64,000 nucleotides of DNA, taken from contig CAVOTH010000003.1 in assembly GCA_963699085.1 (NCBI GenBank), positions 744,001 through 808,000 on the forward strand, given 5' to 3'. This document shows positions 7,956 through 18,444 of the stretch, one piece after another. A model generated the notes under the pieces. It saw nothing but the letters and a program-made list of their open reading frames with translations, made no database searches and was not told the DNA's origin. The DNA is from Bog-756 sp963699085. GTDB taxonomy: Bacteria > Actinomycetota > Acidimicrobiia > Acidimicrobiales > RAAP-2. Within the stretch, counting starts at the first letter, position 1. Each line of letters opens with the position of its first letter. The position numbers and the translations under genes are program-made.

Positions 7956-8266
7956 TGGCATCTGGCACCCCGAGGGGATCCGACACCGGTGATGCGACGC
8001 CAGTCGTCGACCTCAGCTACTCCGACGCCGGCGCCGAACTGGACGGGATCATCGAGGAGTTCGAGACCGGGGTCGTCGACGTCGACCGGTTGGTCGACCA
8101 GTTGGAGCGGGCCACCGAGATCGTTGACGAGCTGGACCGCAGGTTGCGGCGCACCCGCATGCGGGTCGAGGAGTTGGTGCCACGACTCGAGGCTATCGGC
8201 AACGATGAACCGGGTGACGAACCGGACGACGACGCCGGAGACCCGGAGTCCGACGCCCTCTTCTGA
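7955..8266 (+). CDS. xseB: Exonuclease VII small subunit
   Basis: A 103-residue acidic helical protein. The core LSYSDAGAELDGIIEEFETG, then VVDVDRLVDQLERATEIVDE, matches the XseB coiled-coil hairpin, here with longer disordered acidic ends than usual (about 60-80 residues is typical). The ATG overlaps the xseA stop (TGATG), and GAAGGG lies upstream. It is the partner of the large subunit and is translated from the same message. Confidence 0.92.
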   Translation: MASGTPRGSDTGDATPVVDLSYSDAGAELDGIIEEFETGVVDVDRLVDQLERATEIVDELDRRLRRTRMRVEELVPRLEAIGNDEPGDEPDDDAGDPESDALF

Positions 8267-8288
8267 CCGGGTTGCGTCGCCGCCCGGG

Positions 8289-9881
8289 TCAGTTGATGTT
8301 TCGCTCCAGCCCTTCCCAGTACGGGGCGCGGAGTTCACGCTTGAGCACTTTGCCCGACGGGTTGCGGGGCAGGACGTCTGTGAAATCGACCGATGTCGGG
8401 CACTTGTAGTGGGCGAGGCGCTGGCGGGTGGCGGTAATGATGTCGGCGGCCAGCTCGGCGTCGTCGCCGTCAGCACCGGGCGTCCGGACGACTATCGCCT
8501 TCACCGTCTCGCCCCAACGGTCGTCCGGGACCCCGATGACCGCGGCATCGGCGACGCCTGGGTGGGAGAGCAAGGCATTCTCCACCTCTGCCGGATAGAC
8601 GTTCTCGCCTCCTGACACGATCATGTCCTTGATCCGATCGTGCAGGAACAGGTACCCGTCCGAACTGAGCCAGCCTGCGTCACCGGTGCGGAACCACCCG
8701 TCCTCCGAGATCGCCGCAGCCGTTTCAGCCGGCTTGTTCCAATAGCCGAGCATGGTCTGGCTCGAACGGGCCATGACTTCGCCTACGGCGCCATCGGCCA
8801 ACTCTTCGCCGGTGGCCGAGTCCACGATGCGCAGCTCGACGTGGGAGAAGGGCCGGCCCGCCGACCGAAGGAGGTTGGCCCGCGGTCCCTCGGGGTCGTG
8901 GTCCTCCGGCATGAGCGAGGTGATGGCGCCGGTGGTCTCTGTGAGTCCGTAGACCTGGGCGAAGTCGCACCCGAGAGCCTCCATCGACTTGACCAGGACG
9001 TCCTCGCTGATGGGGGAGGCCCCGTAGTAGATGGTGCGCAGTGAACTGACATCGGTCTCCGCCAGTTTCGGTGTGGACAGCAAGAACATGAGGACGGCCG
9101 GAACCACGAACGTGTCGGTGATCCGGTGTTCCTCGATGATGCGGAGGATCTCGACCGGGTCGATGTCCCGGACGATGACGGAGTGGCCGCCGTGCGACAT
9201 GCCCGCCAACGCCCATCCGGTGCCCCCGATGTGGAAGAGCGGCATGGCCACCATCGAGACGGTGTCGGTGGCGATCCCGAAGACCTCGACCGCGCCCTCC
9301 AGGACGGTGGCCAGGTTGAGTCCGGAGATCATCGCTCCCTTCGGCAACCCGGTGGTGCCCGACGTGTAGAGCTGGGTGATCACGTCATCGGGTCCCGGCT
9401 CGAACCCGGGGTCGGCGACCGGGCCGTCGATTCCGACGTCGCGCCAGTCGGCGAACTCCGTCATCGGGATGTAGCGACGGACGGTGGTGATCTGGTCGAT
9501 CACGTCGTCGATCGCCGACTTGTAGTCGGGGCCGTAGACGAGCACGACGGCGCAGGCATCCTCGATGATGACGGCGATCTCCGGTGCGGCCAGTCGCCAA
9601 TTGACGGCCACGCTCACCGCGCCCAGCAAGGCGCAGCCGAAGAACAGCTCGAAGTACTCGATGCTGTTTCGATCGAGGAAGGCCACACGCTCACCCGGTA
9701 CGACACCGCTCGCCGCGAGGGCGTTCGCCACCCGCTTGGCCCGCTCGTAGAGTTCGCCCCAAGTCAGGGTCTCAGCACCCAGGGTCAGCATCGGCTCGTC
9801 CGGCTTCTCGGCCGACCAATGACGGAGCATCGCCGTCACCGATCTCGTGAAGTCGGCGTCCGTGGTCTCGGCAGTCGTCAT
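8289..9881 (-). CDS. AMP-forming acyl-CoA ligase (FadD-like)
   Basis: A 530-residue ANL-superfamily ligase. It has the AMP-binding loop LYTSGTTGLPKGAMI (near 167-181), the YGLTETTG motif, the WFRTGDAGWLSSDGY hinge and a C-terminal GKVLKREL with the catalytic Lys. Family members activate a carboxylic acid as its CoA thioester using ATP; chain length and substrate are not readable here. It is a stand-alone gene convergent with xseAB. It is one of four such ligases in the window. Confidence 0.88.
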   Translation of the reverse strand: MTTAETTDADFTRSVTAMLRHWSAEKPDEPMLTLGAETLTWGELYERAKRVANALAASGVVPGERVAFLDRNSIEYFELFFGCALLGAVSVAVNWRLAAPEIAVIIEDACAVVLVYGPDYKSAIDDVIDQITTVRRYIPMTEFADWRDVGIDGPVADPGFEPGPDDVITQLYTSGTTGLPKGAMISGLNLATVLEGAVEVFGIATDTVSMVAMPLFHIGGTGWALAGMSHGGHSVIVRDIDPVEILRIIEEHRITDTFVVPAVLMFLLSTPKLAETDVSSLRTIYYGASPISEDVLVKSMEALGCDFAQVYGLTETTGAITSLMPEDHDPEGPRANLLRSAGRPFSHVELRIVDSATGEELADGAVGEVMARSSQTMLGYWNKPAETAAAISEDGWFRTGDAGWLSSDGYLFLHDRIKDMIVSGGENVYPAEVENALLSHPGVADAAVIGVPDDRWGETVKAIVVRTPGADGDDAELAADIITATRQRLAHYKCPTSVDFTDVLPRNPSGKVLKRELRAPYWEGLERNIN

Positions 9882-9958
9882 CGTCGCGGTATCTCCCGGT
9901 CACTTCGTCGGGTCGCCCGGATCGTAGCGCCGTAGCGATCCGGTGGCGGTGAGGACCC

Positions 9959-9964
9959 TACAGT
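9959..9964 (+). promoter_or_regulatory. Candidate -10 box, leaderless
   Basis: TACAGT ends 6 nt before the GTG at 9971. Confidence 0.45.
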
Positions 9965-9970
9965 GGTGAG

Positions 9971-10720
9971 GTGACCGAAACCCCTGTCGAACCGAATCGT
10001 GCCCCGGGTCCCGACCGGCTCTATTTCCGCCAACTCCTCGCCGGACGTGATTTCGCCACGAGCGACCAGGTCGCTCGCCAGATGGTCAATTTCGTCTATC
10101 TGGTGGGGGACCGGGAGACCGGCGAGGCACTGATCGTCGACCCCGCCTATGGGATCGACGACCTGTTGGGAATTCTGGCCGCCGACGGCATGACCTGTGT
10201 GGGCGCTCTTGCCACCCACTACCACCCGGATCACGTCGGTGGCGAGATGATGGGATGGGGCATCGAGGGGATCACCCGCCTGCTCGAGACAGGGCAGGTG
10301 CCCATCCACGTGCAGGCCGATGAGGTGGCGTGGATCGAACGGTCCACCGGCGTCGGGGCTGACGACATGGTTCCCCATTCCGGAGGCGACATCGTCACGG
10401 TCGGGGGGATTCCCGTCACGCTGGTGCACACGCCCGGCCACACTCCCGGGAGCCAGTGCTTCCTGGTCGACGGCAAACTGATCGCCGGCGACACGCTCTT
10501 TCTCGACGGATGCGGTCGGACCGACTTTCCCGGCAGCGATCCGGCCGCCATGTACGAATCGCTCATGACCCGGTTGGCCCGGGTGTCGGATGACACCGCC
10601 CTCTATCCCGGACACTTCTATTCGTCCGAGCCATCGGCCACCATGGGACATACCCGGGAGCACAACTACGTATTCCGGCTGAAGACCCCCGAACAGTGGA
10701 TGACCATGTTCGGCGCCTGA
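9971..10720 (+). CDS. MBL-fold metallo-hydrolase, glyoxalase II/persulfide dioxygenase-like
   Basis: A 249-residue protein. The metal site is complete: HYHPDH (His83, His85, Asp87, His88), His157 in HTPGHTPGS, Asp174 in AGDTLF and His215 in YPGHFYSS. The layout matches glyoxalase-II-like hydrolases. The longer insertion between the HxHxDH motif and His157 is not specific. The substrate is unknown; a thioester such as a glutathione or mycothiol adduct, or a persulfide, is possible. The GTG start is preceded by a TACAGT box at leaderless spacing. Confidence 0.85.
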   Translation: MTETPVEPNRAPGPDRLYFRQLLAGRDFATSDQVARQMVNFVYLVGDRETGEALIVDPAYGIDDLLGILAADGMTCVGALATHYHPDHVGGEMMGWGIEGITRLLETGQVPIHVQADEVAWIERSTGVGADDMVPHSGGDIVTVGGIPVTLVHTPGHTPGSQCFLVDGKLIAGDTLFLDGCGRTDFPGSDPAAMYESLMTRLARVSDDTALYPGHFYSSEPSATMGHTREHNYVFRLKTPEQWMTMFGA

Positions 10721-10747
10721 GCCCCCCTGTCACACCCCCCGACGAGG

Positions 10748-12399
10748 ATGTCGTCCATGGCCCTCGCCACCCTCCCCCGTTCCGGACAGCCCGGCCTGTC
10801 GGCCCGGATGTCCTCGCTGTGTTCCGCCCTGGGCGCGGTGGTGGCCGACCTCGATCCCGGGCTCCTGCTGGGATCGGACGCCGTGTCCCTCTATGGCGAC
10901 TGCTGTCGTCTGGAGCGGTTGGTGACGGCGGCCAAGACCCTGCTCGCCCCCCGGATCGAGGAGGCCGGCAGTTGGGAGGCGGACGGCCACCGTTCGGCCG
11001 CCGGCCTGCTGGCCACCTTGGAGGGGGGCACCACCGGGCCAGGCCCGGCGCACGTTGGAGAACGGGACGGGCGCCTGGTCGACCTGCCCGGCACCGAAGC
11101 GGCCCTGCGCCAGGGGTCCCTGTCGGGCTCCAAGCTGTCCGAGGTCACCCAGGCCGGCTCCTTCGACCCCGATAGCGAGGCTCGCTGTTGGCCGGGATCG
11201 ATACCGAGTCCCTCCAGGTCATCAAGGAGCGGTGCCAGCGGCTCCGGGCCACCTCGGCCAGAAAGGACCCGCTGGCGGCCTTGTCCCGGATCCACGCCAC
11301 CCGTTCATTCACGACTCGTGGAACGACGCCGAGGGGGCGTTCTGTTTCGCGGGTCGGGACACCCCCGAGCGGGGGGCGGCCCTGATGGCCCGACTGGTCC
11401 CGGTGGCCAACCGCCTGCGGCAGTGACAGGCGGGCGGCAGCAGCCGAGGCGGCCCGGGATGTCCCGAAGGGATCCCCCACCCCCACACCCGAGTCCGACG
11501 CCGCCCTGCGGGCCGATGCCCTGTTCTTGTTGGTCACCAGGAGGCGGTCCAGCCCCACCGGGTGCCTCCACCGCCTCCACCGGCCCCCATTCCAAGCCCG
11601 CCTCCTCCCCTCGGGCCACCCCCACCGGACGTGGCCGGCCCCAGGGGTCCAACGGGACCACCGGTCCCACCAGGTCCACCGTCGCCCGCGGCTCCACCGA
11701 CGGCCCCCGACTCCACCGATCCGCTCGACACGCTCGACCGGCTCGACCTGCTCGACCCTGGTCGGCTTCACCGACCCCGCTGGCCCCACCGATCTCGACG
11801 ATCTCGACCTGGGCGGGGCCGAGGACCTGGTGACGGCTGCTCCCCCGGCCACCATCATCGTCCGGGTCGACGTAGAGGCCCTGCGCCGGGGTCGGGCCCT
11901 TCCCGGCGAGCTGTGTGAGCTGGACGGCCAGGGACCGGTCCCGGTGCCGGTGGCCCAGAGCCTGCTCGACGATGCCTTCTTGTCCCTGGTGTTCACCGAG
12001 GCCGGGGACATCCGCTCGGTCGTCCACCGGGGACGGACCATCAACGCCCACCTGCGCACCGCCCTGGTCTTCCGGGACCGGTGCTGTGTGGTCCCGGGGT
12101 GCCGGGTCGCCTATGGCCTGGAGATCGACCATGTGGAACCCCTCGAGTTCGGTGGCGATACCCGGCTCGACAACCTTGCCCTCTTGTGTCGACACCACCA
12201 CCGGAAAAAGACCTACGAGGGATGGGATCCTCAGCCGCACCGGGCCGACCGACCAGGACCCGAAGTGGTCCTTCACGCCCCTGCCGCCCTTCGGCCAGGA
12301 GCCCGACCTCGGGCTCGACCGGCCACCGGAGCCACCGGAGCCACCGGAGCCGGTACCGCGGAAGTGAATGAGGCCGAGCCGACCTCGCCACTTTCATAG
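10748..12399 (+). pseudogene. DUF222/HNH endonuclease family protein (13E12-type), three frameshifts
   Basis: Pieces of one protein appear in successive frames. The N-terminal DUF222 segment is LYGDCCRLERLVTAAKTLLA. LLAGIDTESLQVIKERCQRL follows after a shift near 11185. IHDSWNDAEGAFCFAGRDTP follows after a shift near 11290. AAAAEAARDVPKG and the rest follow after a shift near 11426. The last frame carries the HNH nuclease motif: FRDRCCVVPGCRVAYG, LEIDHVEPLEFGG, LDNLALLCRHHHRKK. The whole matches the REP13E12-like family common in actinobacteria. Three indels within 250 bp may be decay or sequence error. The 3' end has a Pro/Gly-rich tail with 9-bp tandem repeats, partly duplicated at 13773. 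Confidence 0.8.
12272..12367 (+). repeat. 3' tail of the DUF222/HNH gene, copy 1 of imperfect direct repeat
   Basis: About 90 bp of the HNH gene tail recurs, with substitutions and one length difference in the CCACCGGAG tandem, at 13773-13858 in the same orientation. Confidence 0.65.
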
Positions 12400-12406
12400 C
12401 CCGCGG

Positions 12407-13529
12407 TCAGTCGCCGCCGCGTTCCTGCTCGGCCATACCCAGGAGTCCAAGCTCGGCGTCGGACGATTCGACCTCCCCCCGTCGTACCAGCCACGCCCGT
12501 CCCCATGATCGGAATGGGGCTTCGGCGAAGCGGTACGACAAGGCGACCACGATGGCGATGACCACCACGTCGACCGGCAGTGCCTTGTGGAGCTTCAGAT
12601 GTGTGACCAGGGGTATCAGGATCAGGAGAGTCAGCCCGTACAGGTAGATCCCATAGGAGCGAACACCGATCCAACGGGGCACCGGGCTGGCCAGCGCCCG
12701 GGAAACGAACGACTCCGCGTTCAGCGTGCAATGGAGTAGCAGGATGGTGGCAGCCACATAGATGACGAGATCGAGAGCGTCGCCCTTCGCCCCTAGCGGA
12801 TTCACCAGCAGAGCCGGAACGAAACAGGCGAGGCACACGAGCGCCAGTCGATTGTCCCGCAGGACGGGCGTGAGCCGGCTCGTGGCTCGCGACTGGATGG
12901 ACCAGCAGGCAGCCCAGCAGCCCAGGGCGAGCGGAACCAGATGCCCGGTAGGCAGCGAATAGTTCCCGATCGTCAGCCAGACAACCAGGGAAATGCCGAT
13001 GAATCCGATCATGGCGCGTTCGCAGCCCGATCGACGTGAGCCGCCCTACCGCCAAGGCGAAGATGAAAGGCCAGACCATGTAGAACTGCTCCTCGACCGA
13101 GAGCGACCACGACTGGTCATAGGCGGCGCCGAGTTTATTGGTGAAGGCGGCCAGGAAGTCGTTGAAGTACAAGAGTGCGCCGGTCGTGCTGATCGGGATT
13201 GTCGACGCGTGGTGCCCGAGTATGGCGGTGGGCGCCGCGATCAGTGCCAGCCACAGCACCAGCGCCGGAGCGAGACGGAAGAATCGGCGCCAGTAGAAGG
13301 CCCCGTAGTCGACTCTGCCTCGTCCCTGGCGCTCCCGGAGGAGAATGCTTGTGATGAGGTATGACGACAGGACGAAGAACACGTCGACCCCCAGAAAGCC
13401 GCCGGGGAAGTACTTCTTGTCGGCGTGGAGGAGGAACACACTTCCGATAGCGAGGGCCCTGATTCCATCCAGGGAGTCGAGATGCCCGGACTGAGTGCCC
13501 CTGTCCGTCCGCCTCATGAACCGCCCCAC
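12407..13529 (-). pseudogene. Membrane acyltransferase 3 family (OafA/YrhL-like), one frameshift
   Basis: The N-terminal part shows the acyltransferase-3 signature: LDSLDGIRALAIGSVFLLHA, FPGGFLGVDVFFVLSSYLIT and SWSLSVEEQFYMVWP. These carry the conserved His, the R/Y patch and the SVEEQFY motif. The frame is lost near 13018. The remaining transmembrane helices (MIGFIGISLVVWLTIG through VVVIAIVVALSYRFAEAPFR) continue in another frame to a stop at 12407. Joined, it is about 370 residues with roughly ten membrane helices, normal for the family. Such enzymes O-acylate sugars or lipids at the membrane. It is bracketed by two copies of the HNH-gene tail. Confidence 0.8.
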
Positions 13530-13772
13530 TTGTGCCTCCGAACCTGTGACGTGTCCACCCGTCGGTCCCAGAGGAACCTGACTCGCCGTTTGACCGACGA
13601 TGACCGCTCGGATAGTAGTGGAACCAGGTGTATCGGCACATCGATGGTCCGGCTGTACGTCGATTTTGGAGTTGCGTTGATCAGCGGTTGCGGGCGCAGT
13701 CCGTCATCACATCGGCAGTGCCACGGCTGATTGGCGATTGCCGACGATCTTGGTCTGCTGCGTCGATGCCCG

Positions 13773-13858
13773 TTCACGCCCCCACCGCCCTTGGGCCAGG
13801 AGTCCGACCTCGGGCTCGAGCGTTCACCGGTGCCACCGGAGCCAGCATCGCGGAAGTG
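13773..13858 (+). repeat. HNH-gene tail, copy 2 of imperfect direct repeat
   Basis: Runs from TTCACGCCC to GCGGAAGTG, matching 12272-12367. It has no attached HNH domain, so it is a remnant or duplication. Confidence 0.65.
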
Positions 13859-13884
13859 GATCCGATCCATTAGCTCGCTCCCTC

Positions 13885-13890
13885 TACGAT
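13885..13890 (+). promoter_or_regulatory. Candidate -10 box, leaderless
   Basis: TACGAT ends 7 nt before the ATG at 13898. Confidence 0.45.
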
Positions 13891-13897
13891 TCCCGAT

Positions 13898-15134
13898 ATG
13901 AGTACACCCGTGGCCTCTGACGGAACCGTCGTTATTGTCGGGGCCTCCCTGGCCGGACTGCGTGCAGCCGAGGAGGTGCGACACGTTGGTCATATCGGAC
14001 CCGTCATCGTCGTCGGTGAGGAGATCCATGCTCCCTACGATCGACCGCCACTCTCCAAGCAGGTCCTCTCCGGCAAATGGGAAGTGGATCGGATCCACCA
14101 CCACGTCCCAGATGTGCACGATGCCCTGGGAATCGAGTTCCGGCTGGGTCGGCGGGCATCGGCGCTCGACATCTCCGGGCGAACGGTCCTCTGCGACGAT
14201 GGCAGCAAGATCAACTATGACGGCCTGGTCATCGCCACCGGAGCGGCGACCCGGGCACTGCCGGGCACCCAGGGCATGGCCAACGTGTGGATGCTGCGTA
14301 CGCTCGACGACTGCCAGGGCATCCGGGCCGGTCTGGCCGCCGCCGGTGATGCGCCGCGCCTCGTCGTGATCGGTGCCGGATTCATCGGATCCGAGGTGGC
14401 CGCCACCTGTCAGGGAACCGGTGCCCGGGTCACCTTGCTCGAGTCGTACCACACGCCCCTGGCCAGAGTGCTGGGCGACGAGATGGGTCAGGTTTGTGCC
14501 GATCTCCATCTTGCGAACGGCATGGATCTCCGATGCTCGATCACCATCGACCACCTCGAGACCGAAGCAGGCGGTCCTGACCCGGTCACCGTGGTGCTCG
14601 ACGACGGCACCCGTATCCCGGCGGACGTCGTCGTCGTTGGCATCGGTGTTTCGCCGTCGGTCGCCTGGCTCGAAGGACTCAGGACTCGAAATCGACAATG
14701 GCGTCCGATGTGACGGGTCGCTTTTTGCTGCTGACGGAGTGGTCGCAGCCGGAGACGTGGCCAATTGGATGCGTCCCTCGTCCGGTCGACCCACCCGGGT
14801 GGAGCATTGGACCAATGCCGCCGAAGGTGGGGCGGCAAGCGCCCGTAATCTCATCGCCGGCTCGTCGGGGGCCACACCATATGACCCGGTGCCGTTCTTC
14901 TGGTCGGACCAGTACTCCACCAAGATCCAGATGATCGGACTCCCGAATGCCGACGACGAAGTGGTCATCGTCAGTGGTTCGGCGGAGGAGGGCAAGCTGA
15001 TCGCGCTGTATCGCTCCGGTGACCTGCTCGGTGGGGTGCTCACATTGAGCCAACCGGCCAAGCTGATGGGCTATCGGCCGCTGTTGGCCGCCGGGGCCTC
15101 GTTCGACGAGGCACTGGCCCACGCCAGGTCCTGA
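13898..15134 (+). pseudogene. FAD/NAD(P)-dependent ferredoxin reductase-like protein, one frameshift
   Basis: The N-terminal FAD motif is VVIVGASLAGLRAAEE. It is followed by PYDRPPLSKQVLSG, a hallmark of BphA4/ferredoxin reductases, an NAD-binding VVIGAGFIGSEVAA near residue 156, and ADVVVVGIGVSPS. The frame breaks near 14680. The remainder (GLEIDNGVRCD, LFAADGVVAAGDVA, VEHWTNAAEGG) continues in another frame to 15134, including the second FAD motif. Joined length is about 412 residues, normal for the family, which passes electrons from NAD(P)H to ferredoxins that feed P450s or dioxygenases. It could serve the P450 at 41.5 kb. The break may be an assembly error. Confidence 0.82.
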
Positions 15135-17309
15135 CCCGTCGACGGCCCCGGACCCGTCGCAGCGCCCGCACCTGATCGGCTGGGCCCGTCCGCCCGTATC
15201 GCGGCCGTGTCGATGCTTCGGCACACTGCGGAATCGACGGGATGCACGGCGAGGGCCCAGGTGATCTCGTCGCCGGAGGGCACCATGCCGCCATAGACGG
15301 CCCGTTCGACCAGACCGGTCACGGCGGCGAGGTCGTCGGCCCGTTCGGGCGCGGCTCGGCCCAGCCGATTTCCGTAGGCGGTCAAGCGTCTCGTCAGGAC
15401 GTCGGGGACATCCGAGCCGGATGCCCCCTCGTGCCAGGTCGTCCGCCACCTGAAGCGCCCACGTCGCCGGTCGACGGTTGCGCCGCCGCATCCACAGCAG
15501 CACGGCGCCGGCGAGCACCGCGACCACGGTGAGGGGAATCCACGGAAGCTTCGACAGCGCGTTCCCGAACGAACGGGCCAGCACCGATCCGGGCGTCGGG
15601 TTGGCCAGTGGCACCGTGGCTGTCGGGTCGAAATTCTGCCAGCCATATCCGGGAAACCAGACCTGGACCCAGGCGTGGGCATCCTTGGCCTGGACGTCGT
15701 AGAGATCTGTGATCGGGTTGTAGGGGCCGGGCACGTATCCCACTGCCTCGCGGGCCGGGATTCCCAGGCTCCGCAGCATGATCACCGTCGCCGTCGAGAT
15801 CTGCTCGCAGTACCCCCGTCGTGTGCCGAAGAGGAATGAGTCGACGGCATCGGCCCCGGCCGGCAGGGGAGGGATGTCGGTGGTGTAGCGGACGTGGGTG
15901 GTCATCCACTGCTCGATCGCTGCGATCTTGCCGTAGGTCTGCGGATTGCCGTCGGGCCCGGTGCCCGATCCCGCGGGTGATCGAAGCGGCCAGGGCGGCG
16001 ACCCGGGGATAGGGGTAGCGGCAGCTGGAGATAACGGGTCTTGTCCGCAGAGGTGAACAGGGCTGAGTCCGCTGCCGTGGACGGGCCCGGGGTAGTGGCC
16101 GCCTGGAGCTCGTGCGGGGGTGGCGATGGTGTCGTTCGAGACGACGGTGTAGATGGTGCCGGATCCCGTTGACTGGGTCGACGTGATCGTTCCGTCCGGC
16201 GTGACGTAGAGGGCTCGCGGACCGGATATAGACCCGTTCGGCATTGTCGGCGTGGAACACGAGGTTGGATCCACCGGTGGTGAGGTAGAAGGTCTGGATG
16301 TCCTCCTGCTCCGATGCCAGTTGCGCCGTCTGGTCGGGTTGGATCGGGATGGTGAAGGGTGAGCTCCCGATCAGCTTCACTGCGTGCACACCACCCGCAG
16401 GATTGGTGGACTGGACCCACGACTGCCCGGTCCACTGATCGAAGGTCTGGCCCACCCAGTAGTCGGGGCGGGTGGCCCGGACCCGCATGATGACCTGATT
16501 GCCGAGCGAGACCCGGTCGGCGGTGTTGAGCGACTTGGCGAATCCCAGGAAACCGCCCACTCCGGTGCGACCGCCCGGGCTCGCCGCATGGGCAGGGAGT
16601 GCGCTGGATCCCTCGGACAGGTTGGTGGGATTGTCGACCGGTGTCGACTGGCCGGTATGACGACGCGAAGATCAGCGACGTCGATACCTGGGGGGCCGGG
16701 AGGAAACCGATGAGGACGACGGTGACGACGGCCACCAGTGAACCGGCGGCAATCAGTGGTCCCCAGGGGATGCCGGCCGTCTCGGACAAGGACTGCCACA
16801 TGGCCACGAGTCCCCAAACGCAGCAGAACACCCATGCGAGGACCCACACTCCCAGTGACAGGTCCACCGATTGTGCTGCGGCCACAGCGACCAGGGCGGT
16901 TGACCCGGCCAGTGAGTACGTCACGTCCCGGCGTGATGGCACGTCGAAGGCATGGGTGCACAGGACCCAGGCGAACAGGACCGCCAGTGGGACTCTCCAC
17001 CGTCGAGATGTCCCCTGGGGTAGCGGTCCGGGTCACCGTGAGGATGAACCACACGAAGCCCCCGACGGCACAGAGGGCGAGGATGGGTTTGATCCCGGGC
17101 CACGGTTTGGACCGGAGGCGATAGGCGAGGACATTGCCGATGACCGTGGCGGCAACGGCGAAGAGCGTGACGGCGGGGCTCAGCAGGCCTTCCGACCAGC
17201 ACGCTCCGATCCCCACCAGAACGGCCGCCACCGACGCGGCGCGGAACGATATCGAGTGCTCGGGCGGACCGGGCTTGTTCACTTCGACAAACCGCTGCCA
17301 CAGGGTCAC
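15071..17309 (-). pseudogene. Transglutaminase-like membrane protein (DUF3488/TgpA type), many frameshifts
   Basis: N-terminal membrane helices (LFAVAATVIGNVLAYRL, ILALCAVGGFVWFILTV, LGVWVLAWVFCCVWGLVAMW) precede a periplasmic region. The transglutaminase core follows: Cys in GTRRGYCEQISTATVIM, His in KDAHAWVQVWFPGYGW and Asp in NFDPTATVP. A further helix (IPLTVVAVLAGAVLLWM) and a DUF4129-like tail end the protein. These parts fall in different frames, with at least five breaks (near 16990, 16640, 16225, 16100-15990 and 15440). Complete members are about 700-800 residues and occur with MoxR and DUF58 proteins, as here. Codons are well preserved between breaks. The exact 3' end is uncertain. 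Confidence 0.75.
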
Positions 17310-17319
17310 GCCGTACCCC

Positions 17320-18444
17320 TCATGCCGGCACCGCCCGGGCCAGTCGCCGGCCGAGCTCGAGCCGGTCGCGAACCGGTCGTACGACCCGACCCGCGGGCTC
17401 CTGGGTGGCCAGCACCACCGGTCGAAATCGGGCGAGGCAGTCGGCGATGCCGGCCATGACCCGCTCGGCCTCGGCTTCGGCGGCCACCGCGTCGTGGGGG
17501 AGTACCAGCTCCACGAAGACCGGGTCGTCGGTCGGTCGCTCGGACTCCCTCACCATCAGGACCCCGGCGTGCGAAGTGGCCGGCCAATGCACGGCGCGCC
17601 GATGGTCACCGGGTGCGTAGGGGCGGATCCCTCGGGGCTCGCCGATTCCCGAGTTCACGCGGGTCACCGCCTCCCCGGTCGTGTCTTCGGTGCTGGCGAG
17701 GAAGCCGTCCGCCTGGCCTGTCCGGGGTGCGATGTGAATCAGGTGGGGGAGCGGTAGCTCGACGTCGCGGGCCCACCACAGGAGCCCGAACGGCGCGCTC
17801 GATCCCGACCTCGACGACAACGGCGTCCAGGACGCCGCGGAACCGTGGGGTCACCTGGAGGGTGACCGTGCGCGATCCGCGCTGGCCGCCACCTGCTTGG
17901 TGTTCGCGGTCCGTGGGGAAAGATGGGCCGGACCCGAACCGGACGGTCGGCCTCGAACGTGATCTCAATGGGCTGTCCGGCCCTACCGTCGAAGGGCGAC
18001 GCCGTGCACTGGAGTACGGGCGCGCCGCGCCGGCCACACCGGAGCGATGAGGCCGACCAGGAGAAAGGCGCCGAGAAGCGAACCCACGGCCTGGACCCAA
18101 CCCGAGCCGCTCGAGTGGGCCACGCCGGCCCAGGCGACAAGCGTGATGATGCTCCCGGCTACCGGTCCGATCCAGGCGACGGCGTGCACCCGTCTGCGCA
18201 GGCGAATCGAGCGTGGTATCCCAGGTGAGTCCGCCGGCCGCCGTCGTCCGTTCAGCCTCCACGACAAGAAGGTGCCGATCGCCAGGGCGAACGCGCCGAC
18301 GATGATGCCGAACGGAGCGGCGGGCGGCCCGAACAGCGACCGGGAGATGACCACGCCGACCAGTCCGGCGGCCACTCCGAACAGTGCGGCCTGGACGGCT
18401 CGCCAGAGATAGGACCCGTCTCGGCCGGGCGCAGCTCCGCTCAC
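17320..18444 (-). pseudogene. DUF58 (von Willebrand A-related) protein, several frameshifts
   Basis: Translation from GTG 18444 gives two hydrophobic hairpins (LFGVAAGLVGVVISRSLFG, FGIIVGAFALAIGTFLSW, GWVQAVGSLLGAFLLVGLIA). It then passes through frame changes near 18015, 17915 and 17800 to the DUF58 signature GEPRGIRPYAPGDHRRAVHW, then PATSHAGVLMVRESE. The GTG overlaps the MoxR stop by 4 bp, and the stop lies 11 bp before the transglutaminase GTG. DUF58 proteins work with MoxR ATPases in envelope or metallo-protein assembly; no substrate is known here. Confidence 0.78.

Larger units (their letters stand above)
13530..13897. other. Intergenic region between acyltransferase and flavoprotein
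   Basis: No gene is seen in 368 bp. It holds the second copy of the HNH-gene tail (13773-13858) and a -10-like box at 13885. The rest has no recognisable signal. Confidence 0.5.

Noticed and set aside
16599..17459. Long plus-strand open frames opposite the transglutaminase gene
   Set aside because: Arg/Pro/Gly-rich shadow frames without motifs; the minus-strand frames carry the conserved transglutaminase parts.
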